Positions 1 to 5,935 of a stretch of 7,564 nt of DNA are shown here, one piece after another. Origin of the DNA: Campylobacterales bacterium (lineage in GTDB: Bacteria; Campylobacterota; Campylobacteria; Campylobacterales; SZUA-545); NCBI GenBank assembly GCA_025800305.1, contig JAOXRY010000100.1:1-7564 (forward strand). Reading direction: 5' to 3'. Position numbers and translations under genes: made by a program. Under the pieces are notes generated by a model. It searched no databases and was not told where the DNA came from. It saw only the letters and a program-made list of their open reading frames with translations. Every line of letters starts with the position of its first letter. The first letter of the stretch is position 1.

Positions 1-392
1 TCAAGACTTGTAGAAAGAGTTATTCTTGTATTTTTCGTTTTTTTCACCCCATCAATTGCTATCTCTTCATCTGTATAGCTATCAATTTTTGAAGAGTATG
101 ACTTTTTCATTCTCTCAACATACAATTTAATAAATTCTTGCTTTTTAGATCTGTTAAGACTTCTCCACACTTTTTTTCCAAGACTAAGTTTCGCCATTAA
201 TTCAAAGTCAAACATAGGAGAAATAGTGTCTACAATTTGTTGATTTCTTTTATCTTTTGAGATCTTTTTATTTTTTACAATATCAATTACTTTATCTGAC
301 TTTTGAATAAATAAAAATGTAACTCTATCCTCATCACTATCAGCAAAAAGTGCTGTAACTAAAAAAGTGAATGTCAATAATATTTTCTTCAT
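1..392 (-). CDS. mlaC: MlaC/Ttg2D family periplasmic phospholipid-binding protein, N-terminal part (3' end outside window)
   Basis: About 130 codons are visible from ATG 392 to the left edge with no stop, so the gene continues outside; family members are usually about 190-210 residues. Translation gives a signal peptide MKKILLTFTFLVTALFA with a probable cut before DSDEDRV. The mature part matches MlaC in order: a helical start, a PMFDFELMAKLSLGKKVWRS segment (about 61-80; family consensus has a phenylalanine/aspartate-rich stretch, then LGxxW), and KKQEFIKLYVERMKKSYSSKI, equivalent to the family's F-x-x-L helix. MlaC is the soluble carrier that ferries phospholipid between MlaA and the inner-membrane Mla complex. 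A GGAG site five bases upstream and a 2-base gap after mlaA support the start and co-translation. The phospholipid-pocket C-terminal half cannot be judged here. Confidence 0.9.
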   Translation of the reverse strand, partial: MKKILLTFTFLVTALFADSDEDRVTFLFIQKSDKVIDIVKNKKISKDKRNQQIVDTISPMFDFELMAKLSLGKKVWRSLNRSKKQEFIKLYVERMKKSYSSKIDSYTDEEIAIDGVKKTKNTRITLSTSL

Positions 393-394
393 TT

Positions 395-1168
395 TTACTC
401 CGATATAAGTTTTTTTCTATTTTGTTCATAAATGTTTTTTAAAAAAGGATAGAGATCTACCGCATCCTCTTTTATACTTTCATAAGTACCAATCCTTAAA
501 GACTCATCATTAACCTTATCAAAGACGGTAGCTCCTAAGCTCTCTTTAGAACTGGAAAGGAGATTATACCCTCTTTCTGAATAATAATAGGTTAGATCTA
601 CCATATAATCAGGATAAAGACTAAAAGTATCCCTAAGATTAGAAGGTCCTAGAAAAGGAAGAACAATATGTGGTCCTGCACCAACTCCATAATATCCTAA
701 AGTCTGTCCAAAATCCTCTGGGTGAGGTTCTAATCCAAAATAACTTTTAGCAGGATCAAAAAGCCCTAAGATCCCAATAGTTGTATTAATTACAAATCTT
801 CCTGTCTCCTCTGCTGAGTTTTTAAATTTTCCTTGAAGAAGGTTATTTACAAGTCTTATAGGGTAGAGAATATTATCAAAGAAGTTGGCTACACTCTCTC
901 TTGCTGGGGTTGGTACAATCCACCTGTATCCCCTTCCAACAGGATCATACACATAGACATAAACCTTATCATTAAAAGTTGTCATTACACGGTTAAATCC
1001 TTCAAAAGGATCTGACTCTTCTTCTACACTAGTCTCTTCTTCAAACTCGTCAAAATCTTCAAACTCATCTTCTTGAGATGTAGTTACATGCTCTGTTACA
1101 TTTGTTTCACCTTGAACATATGACAGAGACAAAAAAAATGTAAATAAAATAATTAGTAAATTTTTCAT
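395..1168 (-). CDS. mlaA: MlaA (VacJ) family outer-membrane phospholipid-removal protein, lacking the lipobox cysteine
   Basis: MlaA sits in the inner leaflet of the outer membrane and removes phospholipids that reach the outer leaflet, passing them to periplasmic MlaC. The family core is complete: DPFEGFNR (53-60), NFFDN (96-100), GRFVINTTIGILGLFDPA (123-140) and EDFGQTLGYYGVGAGP with LPFLGPSNLRD (151-180). The N terminus has a hydrophobic signal (about 1-20) but no cysteine, and none occurs anywhere in the 257 residues. It should therefore be a secreted or membrane-embedded protein rather than a classical lipoprotein. Between signal and core lies a strongly acidic linker (about 32-53, mostly Glu/Asp). 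No good ribosome binding site precedes the ATG at 1168. It is 19 bases after the patatin gene and 2 bases before mlaC. Family secure; localisation inferred. Confidence 0.95.
   Translation of the reverse strand: MKNLLIILFTFFLSLSYVQGETNVTEHVTTSQEDEFEDFDEFEEETSVEEESDPFEGFNRVMTTFNDKVYVYVYDPVGRGYRWIVPTPARESVANFFDNILYPIRLVNNLLQGKFKNSAEETGRFVINTTIGILGLFDPAKSYFGLEPHPEDFGQTLGYYGVGAGPHIVLPFLGPSNLRDTFSLYPDYMVDLTYYYSERGYNLLSSSKESLGATVFDKVNDESLRIGTYESIKEDAVDLYPFLKNIYEQNRKKLISE
398..401 (-). promoter_or_regulatory. Shine-Dalgarno site (GGAG) of mlaC
   Basis: GGAG on the minus strand lies five bases before ATG 392 and within the last sense codons of mlaA, whose TAA is at 397-395. This confirms the mlaC start and tight coupling. 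Confidence 0.75.
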
Positions 1169-1175
1169 AAAGGTG

Positions 1176-1181
1176 ATTATA
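1176..1181 (-). promoter_or_regulatory. Possible internal -10 element (TATAAT) just before mlaA
   Basis: A perfect TATAAT lies on the minus strand seven bases before the mlaA ATG, in the 19-base gap after the patatin gene, preceded by a T/A-rich stretch. No -35 match is seen at the usual distance. If used, the transcript would start at or near the ATG. It may equally be chance in AT-rich DNA. Confidence 0.2.
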
Positions 1182-1187
1182 ACTTTT

Positions 1188-2027
1188 TTAAAATAGATTC
1201 TCTTCTAGTTTTTGCTCCATAGCAGTCCTGCCAAAATCGATTAAACTTTTTGCTTTGTGATAGTCAAACAGTCCACAAATATTTACAGGAACTTCTATCA
1301 AAAGATCTGGTGGAGTAGCGGCTAATTTATATCTACCTATGGTGTGTTGTAGCATACTAAGGCTAGAAGATGTTACATCTACTGTACTCATTGAATTTTT
1401 ATTGCTATCTAAATTAAGATACTTTAGTGCACTATCAAAAATAGATTCTTCAGGTTCATCTTTGAGATTATCTTTAATTCTTGCACCATCTAATGAAACA
1501 GCAATAGTAAGATCTGAATGATCTGATAAAGTTGGTGTCACAGGAATAGGATTGACAACTCCACCATCAACAAGAATCTTTCCATCATAATCAACAGGGG
1601 TAAAAACACTAGGAATTGCCATGGAAGCTCTCATTGCTGTTAGAAGCTTTCCTTTTTGAAACCAAAACTCTTTTTTATTGCTAAGGTCTGCTGCAACTGC
1701 AGTAAAAGGAAGATTGAGTTCTTCTATATGAATTTCACCAATGAGATCTTCAATTCTAGACATTATCTTTTCTCCACTCATAATACCGCCAAAAGAGAAG
1801 GAGAGATCCATCAACTTTACAACATCTAACTTAGAAAGAGAGAGAACCCACTCTTTATATTCATTGAATTTTCCAGCACAGTAAATTCCACCGACAATCG
1901 AACCTATAGAAGTTCCTGAAACTGAGACTATTTCGTATCCAGCTTCTTCTAAAGCATCTATTACACCAATATGGGTAAGCCCTCTAGCTCCCCCTCCTCC
2001 TAAAACCAGTGAGACTTTTTTCCCCAT
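1188..2027 (-). CDS. Patatin-like phospholipase (RssA/bacterial patatin family)
   Basis: Predicted 279-residue serine lipid hydrolase with a Ser-Asp dyad. The complete set of patatin motifs is present: the oxyanion-hole loop GGGGARG at 10-16 (LVLGGGGARGLTHIG), the nucleophile elbow GTSIG with S40, an MRASMAIPSVFTPV block at 132-145, and DGG at 154-156 with catalytic D154. Length suits the compact bacterial RssA-like group. No signal peptide or barrel domain is seen, so it probably acts in the cytoplasm or at the inner face of the inner membrane, hydrolysing acyl esters of phospholipids. It sits 9 bases after a barrel gene and 19 before mlaA, so it could process phospholipids brought in by the Mla system; that link is inference from position. 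The catalytic family is very secure, the substrate is not. Confidence 0.95.
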   Translation of the reverse strand: MGKKVSLVLGGGGARGLTHIGVIDALEEAGYEIVSVSGTSIGSIVGGIYCAGKFNEYKEWVLSLSKLDVVKLMDLSFSFGGIMSGEKIMSRIEDLIGEIHIEELNLPFTAVAADLSNKKEFWFQKGKLLTAMRASMAIPSVFTPVDYDGKILVDGGVVNPIPVTPTLSDHSDLTIAVSLDGARIKDNLKDEPEESIFDSALKYLNLDSNKNSMSTVDVTSSSLSMLQHTIGRYKLAATPPDLLIEVPVNICGLFDYHKAKSLIDFGRTAMEQKLEENLF

Positions 2028-2033
2028 TTCTAA

Positions 2034-2038
2034 CCTTT
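2034..2038 (-). promoter_or_regulatory. Shine-Dalgarno site (AAAGG) of the patatin gene
   Basis: AAAGG on the minus strand overlaps the TAA stop of the preceding barrel gene and lies six bases before ATG 2027, which supports that start and coupled translation. Confidence 0.65.
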
Positions 2039-2585
2039 AAAATCTTATTCCAAAAAGGAAAAAAGGCTGAAGTTCTGAATAGGTACTACCAATTCCAAAG
2101 TCAGCAATATCTGTTTTTTCTCTCTCTTTATCAGAATTACTTAAACTTAGATCTCTATCAATAGCATAAAGATACCTATAAACTCCACCAATATTAAAAA
2201 TAAGACCTTTATAGATCTCTCTTTCATACCCGCCAAAAGCTGTCATTGATGTGTATAAAATTTTTGAGTAAGAACCTCCATAGGTTTTAAGAGTTGCATT
2301 TCCTCCACCTATCATTCCACCATAAAAAAGTGTACCTTTTGATTTGCAACCTTCATGGTACTTAACTCTTCCATAAGAGATGTCATTTGATATTAAAAAA
2401 ACAGTTTTATCCTCTTGGGAAAACCCATCACACATACCTAAAGAGTATATTTTAGTAGTACTATTACTATCACCCTTTTCAAAGCCATGATAAACACACT
2501 GTTGATTAGAACCAAATTTATACTTATAGTCTACAGCAACAGCAGCTGTAGCCAGTAACATTATTATTAAAGTTCTAAAAATCAT
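2037..2585 (-). CDS. Second small predicted outer-membrane protein, family unknown (182 aa)
   Basis: I do not recognise the family. The signal peptide MIFRTLIIMLLATAAVA has an AVA cleavage site after residue 17. The mature protein is about 165 residues and rich in Gly and Tyr, with strand-like stretches (GTLFYGGMIGGG, MTAFGGYEREIYKGLIFNIGG). It ends in FFLFGIRF, a good C-terminal barrel signature. Three cysteines (30, 52, 80) lie in the N-terminal half, so one disulfide is possible with one residue left free; no lipobox is seen. The charged stretch 151-160 (SDKEREKTDI) looks like a surface or periplasmic loop. The start at ATG 2585 is fixed by a GGAG site; a TTG four codons earlier is rejected. 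It overlaps the preceding barrel gene by 11 bases and ends 9 bases before the patatin gene. I see no clear sequence likeness to the first barrel, so a recent duplication is not supported. Confidence 0.78.
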   Translation of the reverse strand: MIFRTLIIMLLATAAVAVDYKYKFGSNQQCVYHGFEKGDSNSTTKIYSLGMCDGFSQEDKTVFLISNDISYGRVKYHEGCKSKGTLFYGGMIGGGNATLKTYGGSYSKILYTSMTAFGGYEREIYKGLIFNIGGVYRYLYAIDRDLSLSNSDKEREKTDIADFGIGSTYSELQPFFLFGIRF

Positions 2586-3108
2586 AACCAACTCCAAATG
2601 CTATATTTACTACATCTCCTAAAGTAAGAGTCTCTTGGTTTTTATACCAGTTGACAAGATAAAGGTCTATAGTTCCAACCTCTATATAGGCTTTCACATC
2701 ATTACCAAAAAAGTCTCTTTTACTTTTCAAACCAAGATATGGAAGAAGATGGATTGAAGTAGCTTCATAATAGTTAGTTTCAGGATATTCATCTCTAAAA
2801 GTTGACTGATACCTTTGATTTAGAACATGCATTAAACCAATACCGTAGTACATTTGATTTTTTGAAGATAAATTCCAAAAATCTTTATTGTATTTGATAG
2901 CCAAGGTATTAATATTTACTCCACCATACTTTCTTGGAACATAACCATAGAAAAAATCCCAACTAGACTCTTTAGAAAGATCTCCACCAATACCAATAGA
3001 AACAAGTCCAATATTCCCAAACATCTGTAACTTAACTCTGTCAAAAAACAGATCCTCTTTACTAAATAAAGAGGTAACAACTAGTAAACTAAATAGAAAT
3101 TTTTTCAT
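2575..3108 (-). CDS. Small predicted outer-membrane beta-barrel protein, family unknown (177 aa)
   Basis: I do not recognise the family. A signal peptide covers about residues 1-16 (MKKFLFSLLVVTSLFS), probably cleaved before KEDLFF. The mature part is about 160 residues of alternating polar/aromatic strands with glycines, such as FGNIGLVSIGIGG, WDFFYGYVPRKYGG and MYYGIGLMHVL. It ends in FGVGYDF, with the terminal Phe expected of proteins inserted by the BAM machinery. The size suits an eight-stranded barrel. There is no cysteine, and I see no PagL- or PagP-type catalytic motif. The frame extends upstream to a GTG at 3144, but the ATG at 3108 begins the signal peptide directly and is preferred, although its ribosome binding site is weak. 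It overlaps the end of the phosphoesterase gene by 20 bases and the next barrel gene by 11, consistent with translational coupling. Confidence 0.8.
   Translation of the reverse strand: MKKFLFSLLVVTSLFSKEDLFFDRVKLQMFGNIGLVSIGIGGDLSKESSWDFFYGYVPRKYGGVNINTLAIKYNKDFWNLSSKNQMYYGIGLMHVLNQRYQSTFRDEYPETNYYEATSIHLLPYLGLKSKRDFFGNDVKAYIEVGTIDLYLVNWYKNQETLTLGDVVNIAFGVGYDF
2592..2595 (-). promoter_or_regulatory. Shine-Dalgarno site (GGAG) deciding the start of the second barrel gene
   Basis: GGAG on the minus strand sits six bases before ATG 2585, inside the last codons of the upstream barrel gene. It favours ATG 2585 over the TTG four codons upstream at 2597. Confidence 0.75.
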
Positions 3109-3901
3109 AACTGACCGTATGACTTCCGCCACTATATGTGACACTTACCTCACAGTAGATTTTCCCTTCTACTGTTCCATTTGTTAAATATGTTGTTCCT
3201 CCTACAGTTTCAGCGACATGACCATGATTATGCCCATTAATAACCATTTCAACATTATAAGTACTCATTAAATTTTTAAATTTTTCAATTTCACTACTGG
3301 TAAACCTTTCTTCTTGTAAAGGAGGAATATGACAGACAATGATGATAGGTTGACTTCCATCTGATGAGCCTAATTGACTTTCAAGCCACTGCGTATCAGG
3401 AAAAGCATCTCCAAACTCCCAGTTATTATTATTTAAAAAGATAAACTTTGCACCATTGTATTCTAATGAGTAGTTGTAAGCTCCATAGAGCCTTCCATAC
3501 ACTCCCCTTCCATTGGTTAAAGCATCGTGGTTACCAATTACTGTTAAGTATGGAAGATCTGCTTCTCTAAGGATTTTATCACCATGTTCATACTCCCATC
3601 TTAGTCCTTGGTCTGTAATATCACCAGCGTGGATTAAAAAAGAGTATTCATCTCTTCTCTCTCTTATTTTATTTTGTACCTTTGTAAACTCATCATAAAA
3701 ATTATGAGTATCAGAAACAACAGCAACTTTAAAAGATGTATTTGTCTTTGCAGAACGACTAAGTATTGAATTTAGATTTGCATTGGTAATTCCTGATTCC
3801 TCTGTGATTATCTCATATGGCGAAGCTTGAAAATATTTTGAATCACACCCTGTAAAAAGCAAAGATCCACCACCTAAAGCTAAAAACTCTCTTCTATTCA
3901 C
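3089..3901 (-). CDS. Calcineurin-like metallophosphoesterase with Tat-type lipoprotein signal
   Basis: Predicted 270-residue exported metal-dependent phosphoesterase, class III phosphodiesterase/CpdA-like fold. All five metal-site blocks are visible: VVSDTH (D64, H66), HAGDITD (D94), VIGNHD (N124, H125), VCHIPP (H191) and INGHNHGH (H224, H226). This indicates an intact dinuclear metal centre. The N terminus MNRREFLALGGG contains an RRxFL twin-arginine motif, followed by LLFTGC with a candidate lipidated C19. The -3 position is Phe, so lipidation is plausible but not certain. Together they suggest export of a folded, metal-loaded enzyme that stays anchored facing the periplasm. The start is GTG at 3901, chosen because it begins the signal exactly; it lies inside the last codons of the kinase (8-base overlap), with a weak AAGAGA binding site. 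The substrate is unknown; a phospholipid, lipid A or nucleotide phosphate are all possible. Confidence 0.92.
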   Translation of the reverse strand: MNRREFLALGGGSLLFTGCDSKYFQASPYEIITEESGITNANLNSILSRSAKTNTSFKVAVVSDTHNFYDEFTKVQNKIRERRDEYSFLIHAGDITDQGLRWEYEHGDKILREADLPYLTVIGNHDALTNGRGVYGRLYGAYNYSLEYNGAKFIFLNNNNWEFGDAFPDTQWLESQLGSSDGSQPIIIVCHIPPLQEERFTSSEIEKFKNLMSTYNVEMVINGHNHGHVAETVGGTTYLTNGTVEGKIYCEVSVTYSGGSHTVSYEKISI

Positions 3902-5009
3902 ATTCTCTTCTTTCTATTGGGATAAAAATATTAAATTTAGCACCCTCTCTAAACTCTTTATCTAAATCTAATCTTCCTTGGAAAATCCTCTCAATAATAA
4001 TTTTATTATAAAAAAGAGAGAGTCCAACATCTTGGGTCATAAATTTAGTTGTATAGTAAGGTTCAAATAGTTTTTTTCGTTCTTCTTTTGTTATAGGAAC
4101 CCCATTGTTTGTTATAGAGATTTTAAAAAACTTATCCACTTGAGTTAACTCTATATCAATTTTCCCACATCCATCACACTCTCTTTTCACAATAGCTTCT
4201 TGAGCATTTAAAAGTATTGAATAAATAACTTTTTTCAAACTACTTTTAAATCCTTTAATAGAACAATCTTTTAGATCTGTTGAGAATGTAACATCTATCT
4301 TCTCTTTGGTCTGTTCAATATGAGTAAGAGAAAGAACATGGCTCTCTTGTAAGATCTCCAATAAATCAAACTCACCTTTTATCTCATCAGGATTTCCAAG
4401 GATGTTCCTAAAACTATCAATTGTCTGAGAAAGAGTTCTTGTTTTTTCATTTATTTTATGAAGCTCTTTTTTAATTTCATCATCTATAACACCTTTATCT
4501 TCTAAAATCATCTCTATTGTGTCTGCAGAAAGTGAAATTATGTTTAAAGGCTGTCTCCAATGATGGGAAATTGAAGAGATAAGACTAGCCATAGAATTAT
4601 GTCTATCAATCTCTGAGATTTGAAGTTCAATCTCTTTCTCTTTTTTTATTAATGAGTCTCTATCTGCAACTTCAACACAGGAGAAAAAAATGTAATCTAT
4701 CCCATCTAATTCAACAAAAAATAGAAAAAGCTCCATAAAAAGCCTATCTCCATTTTTACACTCAATTTCAGCTTTGTGAAATAAGTTCTTATGAGCCTTC
4801 AAAATCTCCACTTCTTTTGCAAAAGTTTTTTTATCTATAAATATTGTGGAAAGAGTTGAGATATCAAGATCTACTATTTCACCTTTACCATATCCAAATA
4901 AAGAGGAAAATCCATTATTAATATAAACAAACTTCATACTTTTTGGATCAATAACACCAACAGGAACATTTAAAGAGTCAATAATTTTTCCAACATTTTC
5001 TAACCTCAT
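3894..5009 (-). CDS. Soluble PAS-domain sensor histidine kinase with degenerate ATP-binding motifs
   Basis: Predicted 371-residue cytoplasmic histidine kinase; I see no membrane segment or signal peptide. A PAS sensor domain spans about residues 8-115, with FVYINNGFSSLFGY typical of the PAS core. A short coiled coil (about 118-138) leads to the dimerisation/phosphoacceptor helix with SISHHWRQPLN, where H149 is the likely phosphorylated residue. The N-box is present (LLNAQEAI, N268), and so is an F-box-like stretch (KLFEPYYTTKF, 314-324). The G1 box reads TNNGVPI where DNGxGI is expected (Asp to Asn at 301, Gly to Pro at 305), and G2 reads DVGLSL instead of GTGLGL. Autokinase activity may therefore be weak, altered or lost. 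No response regulator lies in the window. Its end overlaps the phosphoesterase gene by 8 bases. It may sense an intracellular cue, but the signal and target are unknown. Confidence 0.93.
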   Translation of the reverse strand: MRLENVGKIIDSLNVPVGVIDPKSMKFVYINNGFSSLFGYGKGEIVDLDISTLSTIFIDKKTFAKEVEILKAHKNLFHKAEIECKNGDRLFMELFLFFVELDGIDYIFFSCVEVADRDSLIKKEKEIELQISEIDRHNSMASLISSISHHWRQPLNIISLSADTIEMILEDKGVIDDEIKKELHKINEKTRTLSQTIDSFRNILGNPDEIKGEFDLLEILQESHVLSLTHIEQTKEKIDVTFSTDLKDCSIKGFKSSLKKVIYSILLNAQEAIVKRECDGCGKIDIELTQVDKFFKISITNNGVPITKEERKKLFEPYYTTKFMTQDVGLSLFYNKIIIERIFQGRLDLDKEFREGAKFNIFIPIERRECE

Positions 5010-5014
5010 CTACT

Positions 5015-5020
5015 CTCCTT
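5015..5020 (-). promoter_or_regulatory. Strong Shine-Dalgarno site (AAGGAG) of the sensor kinase
   Basis: On the minus strand AAGGAG lies five bases before ATG 5009 and overlaps the TAA stop of lpxR (5021-5019). This fixes the kinase start and suggests translation is coupled to lpxR. Confidence 0.85.
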
Positions 5021-5921
5021 AGCTTTTAAATTTCCAAACAACAGAAACTCCTCCCCATCCAACTGAGTCATCTATAGGTGTATCACTATCAAATGGTCTG
5101 TGGGATTTCAACTTATAAATATATAATATATCATTATAGAAAACTTCAATAGATAAAAATCTTCCACTAAGTGCATCTATAGGTACAAGTTGGTGCTTTG
5201 AAGAGTGATCATGAATATAAAAATAGTCTATTTTATTAAAAAAAGATCCTAAAGATACGGTCCAACCAAAGTTATTTCTTTTTTCAAAATTCAATAGCCG
5301 ACTCTCTCCACCACCTATAAAGTTTTCTGTTGTTTCAAACCCATAGGAAAAATTTCTACCAAAACGTATAACACTATCAACTTTATACCCACGGTAAAAC
5401 ATTCCATAACTCCCTAACAAACTACCAACCCACTGAAGCTCTCCCAATGAAAAGTCAGCTATAGGAGTTTTATAGCCAAAACCTAAAGAACTATTTAATA
5501 AAACTTGATTTTTTAGTTGATGTTGCCAACCTTTTGGTAGATCATCTCCAATAACAGTATGAACAAAAGTTTGTGCTTCTTTTGCTTGAGTTATATTTCC
5601 TACCAATCCTAATTCAGCAGAAAGTTCTACAAAATAGTTGTTTTTAACTAAATATTTACCGTAAGATAAACCTGTATATCCTGCATAAGGAAGATCATTA
5701 GGCTGGAGTTTTTCTTCGTTAATATCTGAAGGATTAAAAACAAGATAAGAAAAAGTCAAAAAACTTGTTTTTTCTTCTTTTACATCCTCCATTTTTGTAT
5801 AAAAAAAGCCATTGGTATAGTATTTGTCACTTGCCATAAACCAGTCATTTTCAACTGTAAAAGAGGAAGTTTTTGAAAACAACTCTATTACAGTTAAAAT
5901 AACTAAAATTACTTTTTTCAT
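5019..5921 (-). CDS. lpxR: LpxR-family lipid A 3'-O-deacylase (DUF2219 outer-membrane barrel)
   Basis: Predicted 300-residue outer-membrane beta-barrel enzyme. In Salmonella and Helicobacter, LpxR removes the 3'-acyloxyacyl group of lipid A in the outer leaflet, using a calcium ion and a histidine base. A short signal peptide covers about residues 1-17. The N-terminal strand has the family's Asn-Asp pair (VENDWF, N25/D26) followed by YYTNG, and LPYAGY at 77-82 fits the conserved P-Y-A-G segment. QTFVHTVIG places the putative catalytic histidine at H121, and GWQHQLKNQ (131-139) fits the family's GWQxQxxNE motif. The protein ends WKFKS rather than in a terminal aromatic residue, which is slightly unusual for a barrel. 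ATG at 5921 is chosen for the signal peptide; its ribosome binding site is poor (only AGAG, very close to the start). It is followed after 9 bases by the sensor kinase. Family is confident; the exact lipid A position cleaved is inferred from the family. Confidence 0.92.
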   Translation of the reverse strand: MKKVILVILTVIELFSKTSSFTVENDWFMASDKYYTNGFFYTKMEDVKEEKTSFLTFSYLVFNPSDINEEKLQPNDLPYAGYTGLSYGKYLVKNNYFVELSAELGLVGNITQAKEAQTFVHTVIGDDLPKGWQHQLKNQVLLNSSLGFGYKTPIADFSLGELQWVGSLLGSYGMFYRGYKVDSVIRFGRNFSYGFETTENFIGGGESRLLNFEKRNNFGWTVSLGSFFNKIDYFYIHDHSSKHQLVPIDALSGRFLSIEVFYNDILYIYKLKSHRPFDSDTPIDDSVGWGGVSVVWKFKS

Positions 5922-5935
5922 ACTCTAAAAGCGTT

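Noticed and set aside
833..1015. Plus-strand open frame of 60 codons opposite mlaA
   Set aside because: Lies wholly antisense to the conserved MlaA core; no ribosome binding site or recognisable product.
1131..1138. Run of eight A (T on the coding strand) early in mlaA as a phase-variable tract
   Set aside because: It encodes Phe residues of the signal peptide in a genome full of such runs; eight is short for slipped-strand switching and the gene is in frame.
1339..1521. Plus-strand open frame of 60 codons opposite the patatin gene
   Set aside because: Antisense shadow of a confidently identified enzyme; composition has no protein-like features.
2575..3144. Longer first barrel protein starting at GTG 3144
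   Set aside because: It would bury the signal peptide behind 12 extra residues; ATG 3108 starts the signal exactly.
3513..3698. Plus-strand open frame of 61 codons opposite the metallophosphoesterase
   Set aside because: Antisense to the conserved metal-site motifs; no independent support.
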